Translations under genes and position numbers: made by a program
Assembly (NCBI GenBank): GCA_026120035.1
Contig: JALRME010000038.1
Coordinates: 254,907 to 318,906 of the forward strand
Origin: Coleophoma eucalyptorum
Lineage: Eukaryota > Ascomycota > Leotiomycetes > Helotiales > Dermateaceae
Direction: 5' to 3'
Length of the DNA: 64,000 bases
In this document: piece after piece, positions 11,189 to 22,721 of the stretch
Numbering within the stretch: position 1 is the stretch's first letter
Layout: every line of letters starts with the position of its first letter
The notes under the pieces: model-generated
What the model saw: the letters and a program-made list of their open reading frames with translations, nothing else
Database searches by the model: none
Told to the model about the DNA's origin: nothing

Positions 11189-12211
11189 TTAGTGGAACGA
11201 TCCACCTCTAGGAGTACTACTCAGTTCATGAACAGACAAAATTCTTTGCTCCGAATCCTTGGCCCTTATTAGAGCATCTTGCCATGAAGTTGCTGCTGAT
11301 GAGCTGCGGGAAGAAGGATATGGAGGCAAAGAACCAATATCCAGCCTCACAGAATTGCTCAACTTCCTCCGCCTCTGACGAATGAGGAAGACTGCTACAG
11401 CCACACAGGACAATCCAAAAACGGCAAGCGATATTCCAATACCAATTCCCGCCTTGGTGCCGGTAGAAAGATGATTGGTGTTAGAGGCCGATGTAGGGTT
11501 TGAAATGGCGGAAGTACTTGAAGGTACCGGAGTTTGTGTGGTTATTGGAGAATCAATTGCTTTGGAATAAGTAGCGCTGGTCTGAAGGCTGTTGGCTGAA
11601 GATGTGCTGCTAACTGTCGTGGTCGCAAAAGCATAGCCATTAACGGGTACTGCATATACGCTTCCTTGAGCCGAAATTGTAGTTGTTGCAATCGTCCATT
11701 CCAAAGCAGATTTGTCGAAACTCGCATAGGTAAATATTTGATTTGTCGAGAGTTCTGAATTGCATTGTCCGAGACCTGTTGAAAAAACACTCTGAAATGT
11801 ATAGGAACTGCAAGTTCGGGTTTAGTCTCATCAGTAAGTGGGCAAGGCTGAAATGACATACTTGGGACAACAAGCGATGAATGTACTATGTTCATTAACA
11901 TTACTAGTACTAGCTGTAGTATACAATCCAGGGCAGATAAATGGACCCAGGCTTGTAACTGTCTGCGCTGGAATCTGGCGCGTCTGATCCCACCAGAGAG
12001 TAGCAGCAGGAGGAAGACAGGTGATACTGGAATCGATAGACTGTGCATAATATGGATCAAATGCTATGGCAATCGCTCCGGGATTGTTACTGAGTGCGAT
12101 CTGTGAGTATATCTGTGAAGAACACTGCGAGACCGAAGGCCATGCTGTGGTTACCGGAAGCCAGGAAGTAACCACACCACTGTTCGTTTCTGGGCTGTGA
12201 GTGGTAGTCAT
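11189..12211 (-). CDS. Ser/Thr-rich single-pass membrane protein, unknown function
   Basis: Model complement(join(11189..11807, 11862..12211)), 322 aa. A Cys-containing N-terminal ectodomain (about 190 residues, with CCPNSYTF spanning the intron) is followed by a Ser/Thr-rich stalk, one transmembrane helix (GIGIGISLAVFGLSCVAVAV), an RQRRRK stop-transfer signal and a ~65-residue cytoplasmic tail. This is the arrangement of fungal wall-sensor-like or Mid2-like proteins, but no WSC domain is seen. I chose ATG at 12211 because the next in-frame codon upstream adds no convincing signal sequence. Absence of an N-terminal signal peptide in this model is odd, so an upstream signal exon may be missing. 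The name is descriptive only. Confidence 0.72.
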
Positions 12212-12897
12212 GGTTGAGAGGTATTGTCGACAGTAAAGCACAATAAGTTCTAATTAAGTGTATATGTAAACCATGAACGTGCAACGTGCTAAAGCCCGCA
12301 TACTTAATTCTTCCCAAAGTGACAACTGGTGCTGAGGTGCTTCATCTGGGCGTTTAGTTACATGTAACCTGAACAATGAAATGCCTCCAAAATCCAACTG
12401 TCTGAAGCCTGACCAGGAATGTAACCAGATCCAACGTCACGGATATCTGATACATAAAGCATATTTCAGGTCAATATGCATGATACTGATTTCGGAAAGT
12501 GTACAGGGCTGTAAATTTGAAAGCGCTTAGGAGCCCAGAACATCATCCCTGGTACTGCTAATCTGGTTGCGCGGGCATTCCACATTGGGAGCGAGCTGCA
12601 TCAAGGGAAAGTGGAGCCATCACCACTTTGTGGTCTTGCCGACAACAAGCTAGATCTCGAAACTTGCAATGCGTGTTAGAGCCTTACTTAAGGTAATGTT
12701 CTAGATAGCGTTGCAAAAAGAATTTAATGATGATTTTTGAGTGGGAATACGAGTGAAAAGCAGTTAAATGATATCTAATATCTATATTACTGTGATCTAA
12801 AATTGCTATGTAGCCTTGACCTAGTCCTCCTCTCGTGGATTTTACCAGCCATGACACAGGATTCTCTATGTACAACATGAAACGCAGAAGAATGATT
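12212..12897. other. Intergenic, no gene recognised
   Basis: Spacer of about 0.7 kb carrying the 5' flank of the membrane-protein gene. No convincing frame. Confidence 0.5.
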
Positions 12898-13845
12898 TCA
12901 ATGCGAGATTAACAGATCTTGAGTCGTCATTCGATGCTCTGGACACCACCGGTCAATCTGCTCCACGTTATCTCTTTGCCATCTCCCAACTTGATGATAG
13001 CCAAGAGGTGTATCATAAAACACAGTCTCCACGGCAAAAGTCTGAGCTACATCCAAGCTCGGTAATACTGCACCACAGTCGATCATCTTTTTGAAGAACC
13101 ATTGATCTTCAAATTCAACGCTCGGCTCATTAGGATTCTCGGCATCTGATCTCTCGTCCCTCCAACTCGAAGTGCTAAGAATGTCTAGAACCATTGTTCT
13201 ATTTCGCAACGACAGCCCGCCATTATACCCCTGTCCAATTGAAGGATCAATAGGAGCCCCTACAAAGTCATACTCCAAGAAATCATCAACTCGTAACGCT
13301 GAATTTGAACACAAGATACTGTCCGCTTGAAAGAGGAAGACATGCTCTGCAGGTGCAAGTTGTTCCCAAAGCCAAGGTTGGGTCATGAAGTTTGACACAC
13401 TTTCTTGGTTTATGAATTGTACATCAGATGGTAAAGTTCTGACCGTAATTCGCCTCTCCTTGATTGCGCGTTGAAATGGACGGGATGATGGAAGAATATC
13501 CTGAGATGTGTAGAGGATAATTGGCCACTCTGGACCGAGAACCGAAGAGAAGTGAAGAAGTAAAGGCACCAAAGAATCAAGAGGTCTGTTTTCAATGATA
13601 GTGGCAACTTTCGTAGTGATAAGTGGAGGAACTGTGGTGTTGTCTCTTTGAAGATGTACTGATGCAGATTTTGGCACCGTGAACATGATAACGTATATAG
13701 CAACTAGGGTGCAAAGAGCGACAGCTACTGGGCCCGGTTTTCGTCTTTGTGCCGGCACTGAGACCAAAGGGGTGTAGTTATATTGATCAATCTGAACTTC
13801 AATCAGAACTTCTTCATTTTTGAGGAGGAATGAGCAGCTTACCAT
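12898..13845 (-). CDS. DUF5672-type glycosyltransferase-like protein, type II membrane topology
   Basis: The body reads from the codons for IDQYNYTPLVS to the stop at 12898. A single N-terminal membrane helix (PVAVALCTLVAIYVIMFTV) is followed by a lumenal domain with VFLFQADSILCSNS, FVGAPIDPSIGQGYNGGLSL and DQWFFKKM. This is the pattern of the fungal DUF5672 family, considered glycosyltransferase-like; donor and acceptor are unknown. The N-terminus is ambiguous. ATG at 13845 is immediately followed by GTAAGC, and a 51-nt stretch (13792-13842) ending in TTCAG has intron features and is in frame. The protein therefore starts either M-IDQYNY (exon 1 is only the ATG, 298 aa) or MVSCSFLLKN (315 aa). 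Golgi location is inferred from topology. Confidence 0.78.
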   Translation of the reverse strand: MVSCSFLLKNEEVLIEVQIDQYNYTPLVSVPAQRRKPGPVAVALCTLVAIYVIMFTVPKSASVHLQRDNTTVPPLITTKVATIIENRPLDSLVPLLLHFSSVLGPEWPIILYTSQDILPSSRPFQRAIKERRITVRTLPSDVQFINQESVSNFMTQPWLWEQLAPAEHVFLFQADSILCSNSALRVDDFLEYDFVGAPIDPSIGQGYNGGLSLRNRTMVLDILSTSSWRDERSDAENPNEPSVEFEDQWFFKKMIDCGAVLPSLDVAQTFAVETVFYDTPLGYHQVGRWQRDNVEQIDRWCPEHRMTTQDLLISH

Positions 13846-14336
13846 ATTCACGGTGGTGAGGCTGCTTCGCAGCTGGTGGCTATGATGAACTGTAATCGAA
13901 ACAGGAGCGTTTCTTCAAGCTCAGATCTCTTTAGATACCAAGCGCTGCGAATACTCAGCGTGGGAAGGAACGACGAGAAAAACTATATATATTTTTGAAA
14001 GACGAAGAAGAAGGTGCACAAAGAGTAAACCTACCAACACGGACTTCATCTTAGGCTTATAAAACGTTGGGTCAAAAATGGACAGGGTATTAAGGGGCGC
14101 GGAGGCCCACGAAAAGGCTGCAGGTATTAGCTATAGAGACGATTCTGTATGAGAGAGAACGGTTCTTGCAGCATCACTGATACTCTTGGTTAATCACGAG
14201 CTTTACTCAGAGCTGTCAAGGTCGCGGCCGAGGGACACCCAGTAAGATGAATTAGCGCCCACCCTTCTGATGCTGCTCCACTTTGGCGGGAGGGAGAGAT
14301 CTCCACCAGAGCGCCGGCCACAACTTGCTGTTGGAG

Positions 14337-14382
14337 AGCAGTCATTGAGAGTGAAGTAGTTTCTTCACCCTCAATGACTGCT
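14337..14382. repeat. Perfect-arm hairpin, 13 bp plus 6 bp stems
   Basis: AGCAGTCATTGAG (14337-14349) is the exact reverse complement of CTCAATGACTGCT (14370-14382). Inside it GTGAAG pairs with CTTCAC across a TAGTTT loop, with a single A/C mismatch between the two stems. It is not beside a called gene end, so it is unlikely to be a terminator; a foldback element remnant is possible. Confidence 0.8.
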
Positions 14383-14667
14383 TGATGGTAACATCGGTTC
14401 CAGATACCACTGCAGCAGCCTGCAAGTACTGAGTCCGGTCGTCGCAAAAGCCGTCCAAACCGACAGGCACGCCATCGGGAGCACGCTATCTTATACTAAG
14501 AAACGCCTTAATGGTGCCTAGGGCTTGCGACCTGCGATCGGAATCAGGAGTAACAAAAATACGAATAATCAGGAGTGTGTCGAGGTCGCAAAGTAAGAAA
14601 AAAGGGGATGGCAAATACTACCGTAGCATCTTGCGGCTGATTTCTCTAACATCTAACTTTTCCACGT

Positions 14668-14800
14668 TTGTCGGTCGAAAGATTCAGGTTGTTGAACATG
14701 AACATGCCTCTTGACTTCCCAGTTACTCTAATTTTCAACGTGAGTCGATCTAAAGAGTCAGGCTGTTGAATAAGTCACTTTCCTTACTTCTTGCATTTAG
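14668..14800. repeat. Imperfect direct duplication, two ~55-bp copies
   Basis: TCGGTCGAAAGATTCAGG with TTGTTGAA at about 14672 recurs as GTCGATCTAAAGAGTCAGG with CTGTTGAATAAG at about 14743, with drifting similarity afterwards. Copies differ at roughly one base in five, so the duplication is old. Confidence 0.4.
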
Positions 14801-15395
14801 ATTTCAGCGAAAAGATATTAAATCAGAGTTCGCGCGCGCTTGTCGTCGTCTCGTTTCACGGAGTAGATCTGGCCCACTCCGGCGGCAAAAGTACAAAGAT
14901 ACCATAGGTACTCACGGTACTGTGCCACACAAAGCAAAATATAGAAAGAAACCCAAGAATAGTTCTCATAGGTGTCTGCGGCTCGATGCACAGCGATAAA
15001 ATCGACGCCCGAGGAAAATCCCGATCGTTGCTGCTACAGACAAAGCCAGGAATGGTGGGGTTGAATGGAGAAGTAAGAGATCCGAAGCAATCGCGTACTT
15101 CAGATGCAGCCTGGGCGTGCTAGATTTGACCTCGGTAGAATGGGTTAAAGGGGAGTAGCGACCTTTGTTTGCTAAAATAAACTAATGACTTCTAACTAGA
15201 CATTAAGTTTCAAGTTTCACCGTCGATGAGCAGGCAACGGTCACCCACAGTGCAAGGCTAATTCAACAGTAGTGGCTCAACACTTGACTTATGTCTCTGG
15301 ATCGGGGGTTACATCGTCTCCTAGGTAGTGTCCGAGAAGGCCACAGTCTTATCAACAAAAGGAGAGTCTGGTCTCTTGATGTTGAAATCAGAGCG

Positions 15396-16688
15396 TCAAT
15401 CGTCATCAGAATCCATGAGTTCTGCGAGTTCTGCCTCTTCTTCAGCAGTCAGTAGGCTTGTTTTCTCCTCTCCCTTCTCTTCTACAACACCGTTCGTTTT
15501 CTTTTCCTTTTCGGTTCTCGCCATTTCGAGCTCCTTCTTGCCCAGATCCCATGTTCTCACAGTACCGTCGATACTTACACTAACGACCTTGGTTTCTCCA
15601 GGCAAGACAACCAAGCCAGTTACCTCCTCGTAGTGGCCATCATATATATGCCAAAGTTTTCCTGATGCTCGATCCCAAACCTTGACGTCCTCGTTTCTTC
15701 CAGCAGTGAGAACCCAGTTTGACGTTACCTCAATGGCTCGTACATAATCTCCATGAGCATAGGTATCTTCTGTTGCCCAACCTCTGGCCCTTGAAAGACA
15801 CTTTGCAGTGCCATCAGCACTTGCAGTCCACAGATCCGAGTCTTCGTCATCGCCAAAGAAGCGAACTCTATAAACACTGGTTTCATGTTCGATGATTGTA
15901 TTTCGTGGATTGTCCTTCGAGGATTTCGTTTCTGCAGAGTCGATTATTTGCGATGCTGCTTGCAGACTGATACGCCACCTTCTAATCGAAGGATCACTGC
16001 TTGATGAGACTAGAACTACTTCTGTCTCGGTGCTCTCTTGGGGATCGACGGCAAGATCTTGAATTGCCATCATGCTCTCAGATTTATCGCGCAAAGTATA
16101 TAGGCGTTCTCCATTCGTAGTATCCCATACCATTATTTTACTGTCTGCGCCACCTGAAATGAGACACTTTTTAAAAAGTCAGTGGAAACTTTGAGCCTGG
16201 TGTTGAACTTACGTCCTTCCCACCAATCTTCACACAAATGATAGCCTTGACAAAGTCGCTGTGTCCTTTGTATCGATGAGCTGGGGCTCTACTCTCCCGG
16301 TCCCAGCTCCATATGTCTTTATCCCAGCATCCTGCAAAGAGTATCGAGCCTCCTCGACCACCAATAGCAACTGAGGTTACTGGAGCAGTTGGACCTCTGT
16401 ATACCGTCTTGGTATCTTTAGTCTGTTCGTTGATTAGATACATACATGCACTTGGAACATTACAATCTCCTTCATACCTACTTCAACATTGACTTTGCGG
16501 ACACAGCCTGCGCTTTCTGCGACATACACGCATGCTGACGAGAACGGGTCTTGCTCCACGCTCAGAATCTTGGACTGCAGGACGATGGGGTCGCCATTCT
16601 TGTTGCCAGACTTAGCTGCCTTCCGGGCTCTTATGGATTCGGATGCATCGGTTTGGAAGAAATGCCCCGGATCTGTTGATCGAGACAT
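15396..16688 (-). CDS. WD40-repeat protein, 3 exons
   Basis: Model complement(join(15396..16166, 16213..16422, 16482..16688)), 395 aa, with introns of 46 and 59 nt. Successive WD-type blades are visible: TSVAIGGRGGSILFAGCWDKDIWSWD, FVKAIIC..DCLISGGADSKIMVWD, SSDPSIRRWR, DLWTASADGTAKCL, VRAIEVTSNWVLTAGRNEDVKVWD and VVSVSIDGTVRTWD. The C-terminus is an acidic, low-complexity tail ending AELAELMDSDDD. It is probably a beta-propeller scaffold; no enzymatic motif is seen and partners are unknown. Starts 206 bp from the divergent Ctf4/Mcl1 gene. Confidence 0.85.
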
Positions 16689-16894
16689 TGTTAATTTTCT
16701 GATGTTGTTGCCTTTTCATGAAATACTGAACTGTTTTGTCATCTCGTCCCTCAATATGGTGGGGCAATTCCTTCAAGGGACCATCGGCTAAACTCGACCG
16801 GGGTACGCGTAAATTGAATCGCGTCTCCATGCGCGTGTCTTGAATTGCCAGAACTTATCACCATCGCAATCTTCTGCCATTGAATTTCTGCAAA
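16689..16894. promoter_or_regulatory. Shared divergent promoter of the WD40 gene and Ctf4/Mcl1 gene
   Basis: Only 206 bp separate the two start codons (16688 minus, 16895 plus), so both promoters must lie here. No specific factor site is claimed. Confidence 0.55.
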
Positions 16895-19502
16895 ATGGCG
16901 ACGACAACACAAATCCGGGTGCGTGGAAGGCCTGCGCATACTTCTGGACCTACCCATCTTTCATACACACCAGATGGAACAAAATTGGTCACTGTAGGCT
17001 CGAACAATTTAGCTCGAGTGTACAAGACTGGATCTGATGGAGAACCTACCAATATAGACGATTGCCAGGAAGACAATCTTGCAGTAGCGTCGACAGTGAG
17101 TTTTGAAAGCCTTCCAGGATTATGGAAAACTTATGGGGTTCACAGGATACGTTCTTCGTAACAGGTTCTGAAGATGGAGCTGTTAGCAAGTACCTTTTCG
17201 ATACGATGTCCTTCGACAAATTCCTCATGCGCTGCTCCTTACCAGTACGAGATGTTACAATTTCTCCAGATGGGAAATGGTGTGCGGTTGCAAGTGATGA
17301 GCTCACGGTCAAGATTGTTCGGACCAACGATGTGAGCACGATGATGTACCTTAGGGATCAGCCAAAACCAGCAAAACACCTCTCGTTCGATCCTACATCT
17401 AAGTTTATCGCGGTATCTTGTACTGACGGAATAGTATATGTATACTCGCTTGATAAGGATGAGCCAGAATGCGTGCGAAAAGTGAGTGATTTGATACGAG
17501 CCGTTGAGACGGATTCGGAGATTAGTTCACACATAGCATGGCATCCAGATGGAAGAGCTTTTGCGGCAGCAACAGCCACCAGAGATATTCAGGTCATGTC
17601 AACTGGTGACTGGGGAAATCAAAGAACCTTTAGCAACGGACACAACGGGGATATCACTGCGCTGGCCTGGTCACCAAATGGAGCAATGCTGGTCTCAGCT
17701 GGGAAAGACAGGAAAATATTACTTTGGGAGACGAAGACACAGAAAGTCTTGACGACGTTCGACTATGCCAACGTCATGGACATTGCATGGCACCCAACAC
17801 GAAATATTGTCTCCTTTACAAACACCGATGGAGAAGTCTATATCTACTCCAGTTTTGTTCCCGATGAGCACACCCCTATTCTGAAATTAGGACCTCAACC
17901 AGCACCATTTATTCATGACCCCCTTTCAGAACTTTCGAATAATGCACGTCGCCCAACCACGAATGGTCAAAAAGAGATCCCATCAAGAGCCAGGCGAGGA
18001 TCACCGGACAGCTTAGATGATATCCTTGGCTCGGATATCATGGGCGATGATGATGATTTTGTTGTCGACGACGATGGAGCCGGATATGCACTTGGGTTGA
18101 ATGGCAATGGGAAACGACCAATCGACGATCCGTTTGGTGAACCGAGCAAAAGAAGACATGCTCAAGCGTGGGAGCCTCAGTATCACGATCCTTTCCAGCC
18201 TGGTTCTACCCCATGGCGGGGGAACCGAAAATATCTCTGTCTCAACCTAATTGGATTTGTCTGGACAGTTGATCAAGAAACCCATAACACTGTAACTGTC
18301 GAGTTCTACGACCACGAGTATCACCGCGACTTTCACTTCACTGACACGTTTTTGTACGATAAAGCATGCTTGAACGACAATGGCGCATTATTTTCCTGCC
18401 CTCCTAATAATGGCAACCCGGCAACCATTTTTTATCGGCCACATGAAACCTGGACTGCACGAGCTGATTGGAGAACTCAGCTTCCAAAAGGCGAGGAAGT
18501 TATTGCCATCTCTCTGAGCGATTCCTTCATCACAGTTACCACGACAGCAAACTATGTTCGAATTTATACCCTCTTTGGTGTGCCTTACAGGGTTTACAGG
18601 CAAAAAAGTAGCCCGAGTGTGACTTGTGCAAGCTGGCGGGACTATGTCCTTACTCTAGGCAACGGACCGGCTGGGGCTGACGGTAACACGAAGTTATTGT
18701 ACAGTATTCAAAATATCAAAAGGGACGAGATCTGTCAAAATGAGGATGTGGTAGCTCTCCCGGAAGGTGAATCAGTTAAGAGTGTGTTCTTTTCCGATAA
18801 TGGGGTAAGTTTGTAAATATACATCGAGGACATAAATACTAACTATAGCAGGATCCATGTATCTACGATACCACGGGTACGCTTCTTACACTTCTCCATT
18901 GGCGCACGCCGTCTCAAGCAACTTGGGTACCACTTCTTGATACGAAATTGCTTTCTCGTCTGGCATCAGGTCGTAAAACAGAATCATACTTCCCGGTGGC
19001 CGTAGCAGACAATAAGTTTCACTGTATTATTCTGAAGGGAGGCGATCAGTATCCATATTTCCCACGGCCTTTACTGTCTGAATTCGATTTCCAAATTCCG
19101 CTCACATCAAATCCAAAGCCAGACAGCGGCGATGAAGATGGAGCAGATGAAGGAAACGAGGTGTCGAAATTGGAAGGAGACTTTGTACTCAAGAGTCTTC
19201 TGACAATGCAACATCAAGACCTTATCGACTCAACGAATGCAACGAGCGCCCAGCGTACAGCCCTTGCACGGATGGAAGTAGAGATTGACAAGGTTCTCAT
19301 CCAGATGCTAGCTGTAGAGTGCCGTGAGGGTGAAGACCGTGGTATGCGCGCGTTGGAAATGGTTACACTGATGCGGGATCGTAGTGGCAGGATGATTGAA
19401 GCCGCTGGAAAAGTGGCGGAGCGGTATGGTCGAACGGTGCTAGGAGAAAAGATCAGGGAAGTGGGCGAGGAAAGATTATTGAATGGTATGGATGAAGACT
19501 GA
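16895..19502 (+). CDS. Ctf4/Mcl1/WDHD1-family replisome and cohesion factor, 3 exons
   Basis: Model join(16895..17095, 17146..18804, 18852..19502), 836 aa, introns 50 and 47 nt. An N-terminal WD40 propeller (about residues 1-320; blades such as GHNGDITALAWSPNGAMLVSA and DRKILLWE) is followed by an acidic linker (DDILGSDIMGDDDDFVVDDD). A second propeller-like domain (about 415-700) and a helical C-terminal region complete the Ctf4 architecture. In the family this protein forms a hub linking CMG helicase to polymerase alpha-primase and supports sister-chromatid cohesion. No C-terminal HMG box, which marks animal WDHD1, is present, as expected for fungi. Exon 1 starts MATTTQIRVRGRPAH; the Met five codons upstream is also in frame but less typical. 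Nuclear location is inferred. Confidence 0.9.
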
Positions 19503-19937
19503 TTTCGCCTTTTGTATACCTTATGATGGCGTTCGGTAAAACTTGGGGCGAGTTGGTGGTAATCTGGTTAGAAATGAATGTTATGAATGAATATAAGCTG
19601 AGCAAGATTTGGCACGACCTGAGGCAATATTCTCTAACGGAAGGATGAATATCCAGTATAGCACACATCCTACTACCTAGATACCAAAGGATATTTTGAG
19701 TGGGTATCTTGAAGGTACGAGGACAAACTAAGAAAACGGAAAAGCGGGACGAGCCGGAGCGCGGGGTGGCTTGCAACGCTACCCCTTTCTCCTCACTGCA
19801 TGCATGATAAGTAAGCACTGAGCGTCTGACTACCCCACCATTCGTCGCAGGTGAACTGCCTCTCCAATCCATTACAAAAGCCTCATTCTTTATTTGCCGT
19901 ACCGAAGTTGGGTCATTGATCCTTTCTGGTTGGCATC
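19503..19937. other. Intergenic, no gene recognised
   Basis: Spacer of 435 bp carrying the 3' flank of the Ctf4 gene and the 5' flank of the P450 gene. A 139-codon frame on the minus strand (19453-19872) runs antisense into the Ctf4 stop region and is not credible. Confidence 0.5.
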
Positions 19938-21682
19938 ATGGAGCAAGTATCTTTGAATACACTCATGGGGACCGCTGCCCTCGCAGGGGTGGCCGCACAT
20001 CAACTCGTCTTTAAGAGGTTCGAAGTCGATACGCATCCTGGCGTGATTTTCGTCGGATTTGCTGCGGCTCCATTTGCTCTGTCTCGACTCCTGAATAGTT
20101 ACCTTACACAGAATTCCCTAATATCAACATCGATGTCATTCCTACTCGTAGGGATCTTTCTTATTACCTTAGGAGTCAGTATATTCACTTATCGCGCGTA
20201 TTTCCACCCCCTTCAAAACTTTCCCGGGCCCTTTGCCGCTCGACTTTCCAAGTTCTGGACTCTTTCCCAAGCAGCTACATCTGGCATGAAATGGTATCGT
20301 GTTAATGTTCAGCTACATGAGAAGTATGGAAACTATGTTCGAACTGGACCAAGAGAGCTTTCGATCAGTGACCCAAAGGCAATCCCACATATCCTTGGTT
20401 TCAGCTCCAAGACTTTCAAAGGGCCGTTTTATGATTCCATGGAAGATTCTGTGAATACGACAAGAGATAAGGTTTTTCACAAGCAGCGGAGGAAGGTCTG
20501 GGACTCATCCATGAAATCACGTATGTTAAGTTCTCTTTAGTGTGGAATTATGGCTGATAGATATGAACAAAGTACTCCAAACATACTCGCCGGTTCTTGA
20601 AAGCTTCACTGATATGTTCCTGTCTCGGCTCAACCTCCATCTCCAGGAACCCATAGAAATCAACACGATTGTCAACCACTATTCATACGACGTGATGCAT
20701 CAATTGGCATATGGAAAAGCTGGCGGCTTCCTCTCAGGTACGGCTGGTAAAACTGTCGACGCAATTATTGATGGGATTAAAGATGGAGCAGATGCTATTG
20801 GCCTTCTCCATCATGTCCCTTGGGTCCTTACTCTGGTTGTCACGTTTGCTAGCATCGGCGGTCCCATCAAAGCATGGAATGATTGGAGCAATCGTGCACT
20901 AGTAGAACGAAGAAAGAATGGCTCCAAAGATGTTGATTTGATGAAGTTTCTGATTGAGGATACGAAAGATGATGCAAAAGGGAGGAGCTTGCTGTTTTCT
21001 GAGTCTCGACTCATCATTGGCGCAGGAAGGTGAGTCTTCACTTTTCTTATTGATGAGGCATGCTTTCAAATTTCTAATAACCGAATTAAATTTCAGCGAG
21101 ACGACAGCGACCGCACTCAGCGAAATATTCATCATACTTGCATATAAGCCGGAATATGTCGCCAAATTACGTGGCGAACTTGACCCAATCTTCGCAGCTG
21201 ATTCGTTCTCCTGCCAAACTGCTTATCCAGTTCTAGAATCCATCATCAATGAAGTTTTACGGCTATACCCACCAGTACTGTTTGGATCGCAACGTGTTAC
21301 TCCGAGTGAAGGCATTACAATTGATTCTACTTTCATACCAGGCGATACAGTCGTCTTTATGCCACCATACCAACTCCACCGCGATCCACGAAATTTTGTG
21401 CAACCAAACGAGTTCATCCCCGAACGCTGGACGGAGAAGAGTGACATGATTTTGAATCGAAGTGCATTCATACCTTTCATAATTGGACCTGGTAATTGTC
21501 CTGGAAAGAACTTGGCACTGATGGAGCTGAGGAGTGTTATTGCAAGGACAGTTCAGGAATTTGACGTCCAATTCCCACCAAATGTATCGTTCGATTTGGG
21601 TTTCTTTAATGGCGTGAAAGATCAGTTTGTTGCCGGGGTTCCAAAAATGAATTTGGTATTTACAAAGAGACAGTCTGCCTAA
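19938..21682 (+). CDS. Cytochrome P450 monooxygenase, 3 exons
   Basis: Model join(19938..20520, 20573..21029, 21097..21682), 541 aa. The N-terminus has up to three hydrophobic segments before the proline hinge FPGPFAARLSKFW, unusual for a P450 (one anchor is normal) but seen in some fungal families. Core motifs: I-helix GAGSETTATAL split by intron 2, ESIINEVLRLYPP (ExxR), FIPERW, and the heme-binding loop PFIIGPGNCPGKNLALMEL. It is an ER membrane enzyme; the substrate is unknown. The acceptor of intron 1 could also be at 20560, adding four residues in the same frame; the 52-nt version keeps spacing closer to other P450s. The gene is near a Zn2Cys6 regulator and an SDR, suggesting secondary metabolism. 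Confidence 0.88.
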
Positions 21683-22265
21683 AGTCAAGTCTCGATATAC
21701 ACAGCGAGGTCCGTGGAGTATCGATGAGATGAGTTCTGCTCGCTTAAGATTTGGTTGTTGCTGAAGTGCGCGGGTAGCACTTCATTACTATAGGCAAATC
21801 TAGAGTCGCAGCATATTTCCAAATACTACAAGCTCCATATCCCAATTAAAGAATAACGTTTGTATGAGGCTAGACTTTTAGGAGTAAACGGAGTGAATTG
21901 AATTCAGCCTGGAGACTTCATTTTGAGGTCTCACAGCTTATATATACAATATAACTCTGAATACACTGGCCTTGAGATATAATAATGCTTTGAAATCAAT
22001 CAAGAAATATTTTGAGGCCATTCAGTAAGGTTTAATGGTCGTAATGAGAAAGCATTCGTTCGAAGTGAACACACCCGGTCTCTATTATCCGACAGTTTGA
22101 ATATCTTAGTCGAGTATAAGCATTAGCTGCGATTAGTATATATGCTAGCAGATTTGAAGTCTCTCAGTCACCACTGGTTTAGACAGGATTGTTACACAAT
22201 TTCACAGTTTTGTTTGTATTGATGCCACAAAAGGGCTGATGGCTATCCAGGTCACGACTTTGCGT
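21683..22265. other. AT-rich intergenic region
   Basis: About 0.6 kb of AT-rich sequence between convergent genes (P450 plus, repetitive gene minus). No coding frame or notable repeat. Confidence 0.5.
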
Positions 22266-22721
22266 TTAACGACGCTCGCCACCGAACCAACCGAATCCTT
22301 CTTCACGGCGTTCTTCTCCATAGTTCTCACGACGCTCACCAAACCCGCCAAATCCTTCTTCACGACGGTCATCACGTCGATCCTCACGTCGATCCTCACG
22401 TTGATCCTCACGTCGATCCTCACGACGCTCCTCACGACGTTCCTCACGACGCTCACCGTCGAACCCACCAAAACCTCCCTCACGGCGTTCTTCGAAGTTC
22501 TCACGACGCTCGCCGAACCCGCCATACCCATCCTCGCGGCGCTCCTCACGACGTTCCTCACGACGTTCCTCGCGGCGATCTTCACGACGCTCTTCACGTT
22601 GCTCTTCACGACGCTCTTCACGACGCTCCTCACGACGCTCCTCACGACCCTCACCACCACCGAACCCAAAAAATCCTCCTTCGCGACGCTCTTCTTCCTC
22701 GTGGTGTCCGTGGTGACCCAT
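22266..22721 (-). CDS. Arg/Glu-rich repetitive protein, unknown function
   Basis: 151 aa from ATG at 22721 (MGHHGHHEEEERREGG). The protein is built of REER/RRED/RRDD quartets interrupted by Gly/Phe modules such as GGFFGFGGGEG, GYGGFGERREN, GGFGGFDGERR and GWFGGERR. Four Gly/Phe modules separate blocks of charged helical repeats. The DNA is a 12-bp minisatellite-like array, which leaves two other frames open (about 150-160 codons on each strand). I chose this frame because the ATG, the His-rich N-terminus, the ordered Gly/Phe modules and the stop make a coherent product, while the other frames give Val/Thr/Leu monotony. A disordered, possibly stress-related protein is a guess; no function assigned. 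Confidence 0.65.
   Translation of the reverse strand: MGHHGHHEEEERREGGFFGFGGGEGREERREERREERREEQREERREDRREERREERREERREDGYGGFGERRENFEERREGGFGGFDGERREERREERREDRREDQREDRREDRRDDRREEGFGGFGERRENYGEERREEGFGWFGGERR
22280..22690. repeat. 12-bp minisatellite (CGACGCTCCTCA-type) inside the Arg/Glu-rich gene
   Basis: Variants of CGACGCTCCTCA and CGACGTTCCTCA repeat head to tail, mainly about 22370-22460 and 22530-22650. Unit length is a multiple of three, so expansion keeps the frame and adds REER units. Length polymorphism between strains is expected. Confidence 0.8.

Larger units (their letters stand above)
13846..15395. other. Gene-free 1.5 kb region with repeats
   Basis: No coding frame with family resemblance or good composition. 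It holds a strong hairpin (14337-14382) and an imperfect direct duplication (about 14668-14800), suggesting remnants of mobile or duplicated DNA. Short frames at 14190-14447 (-) and 14511-14999 (+) are not called. Confidence 0.5.
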
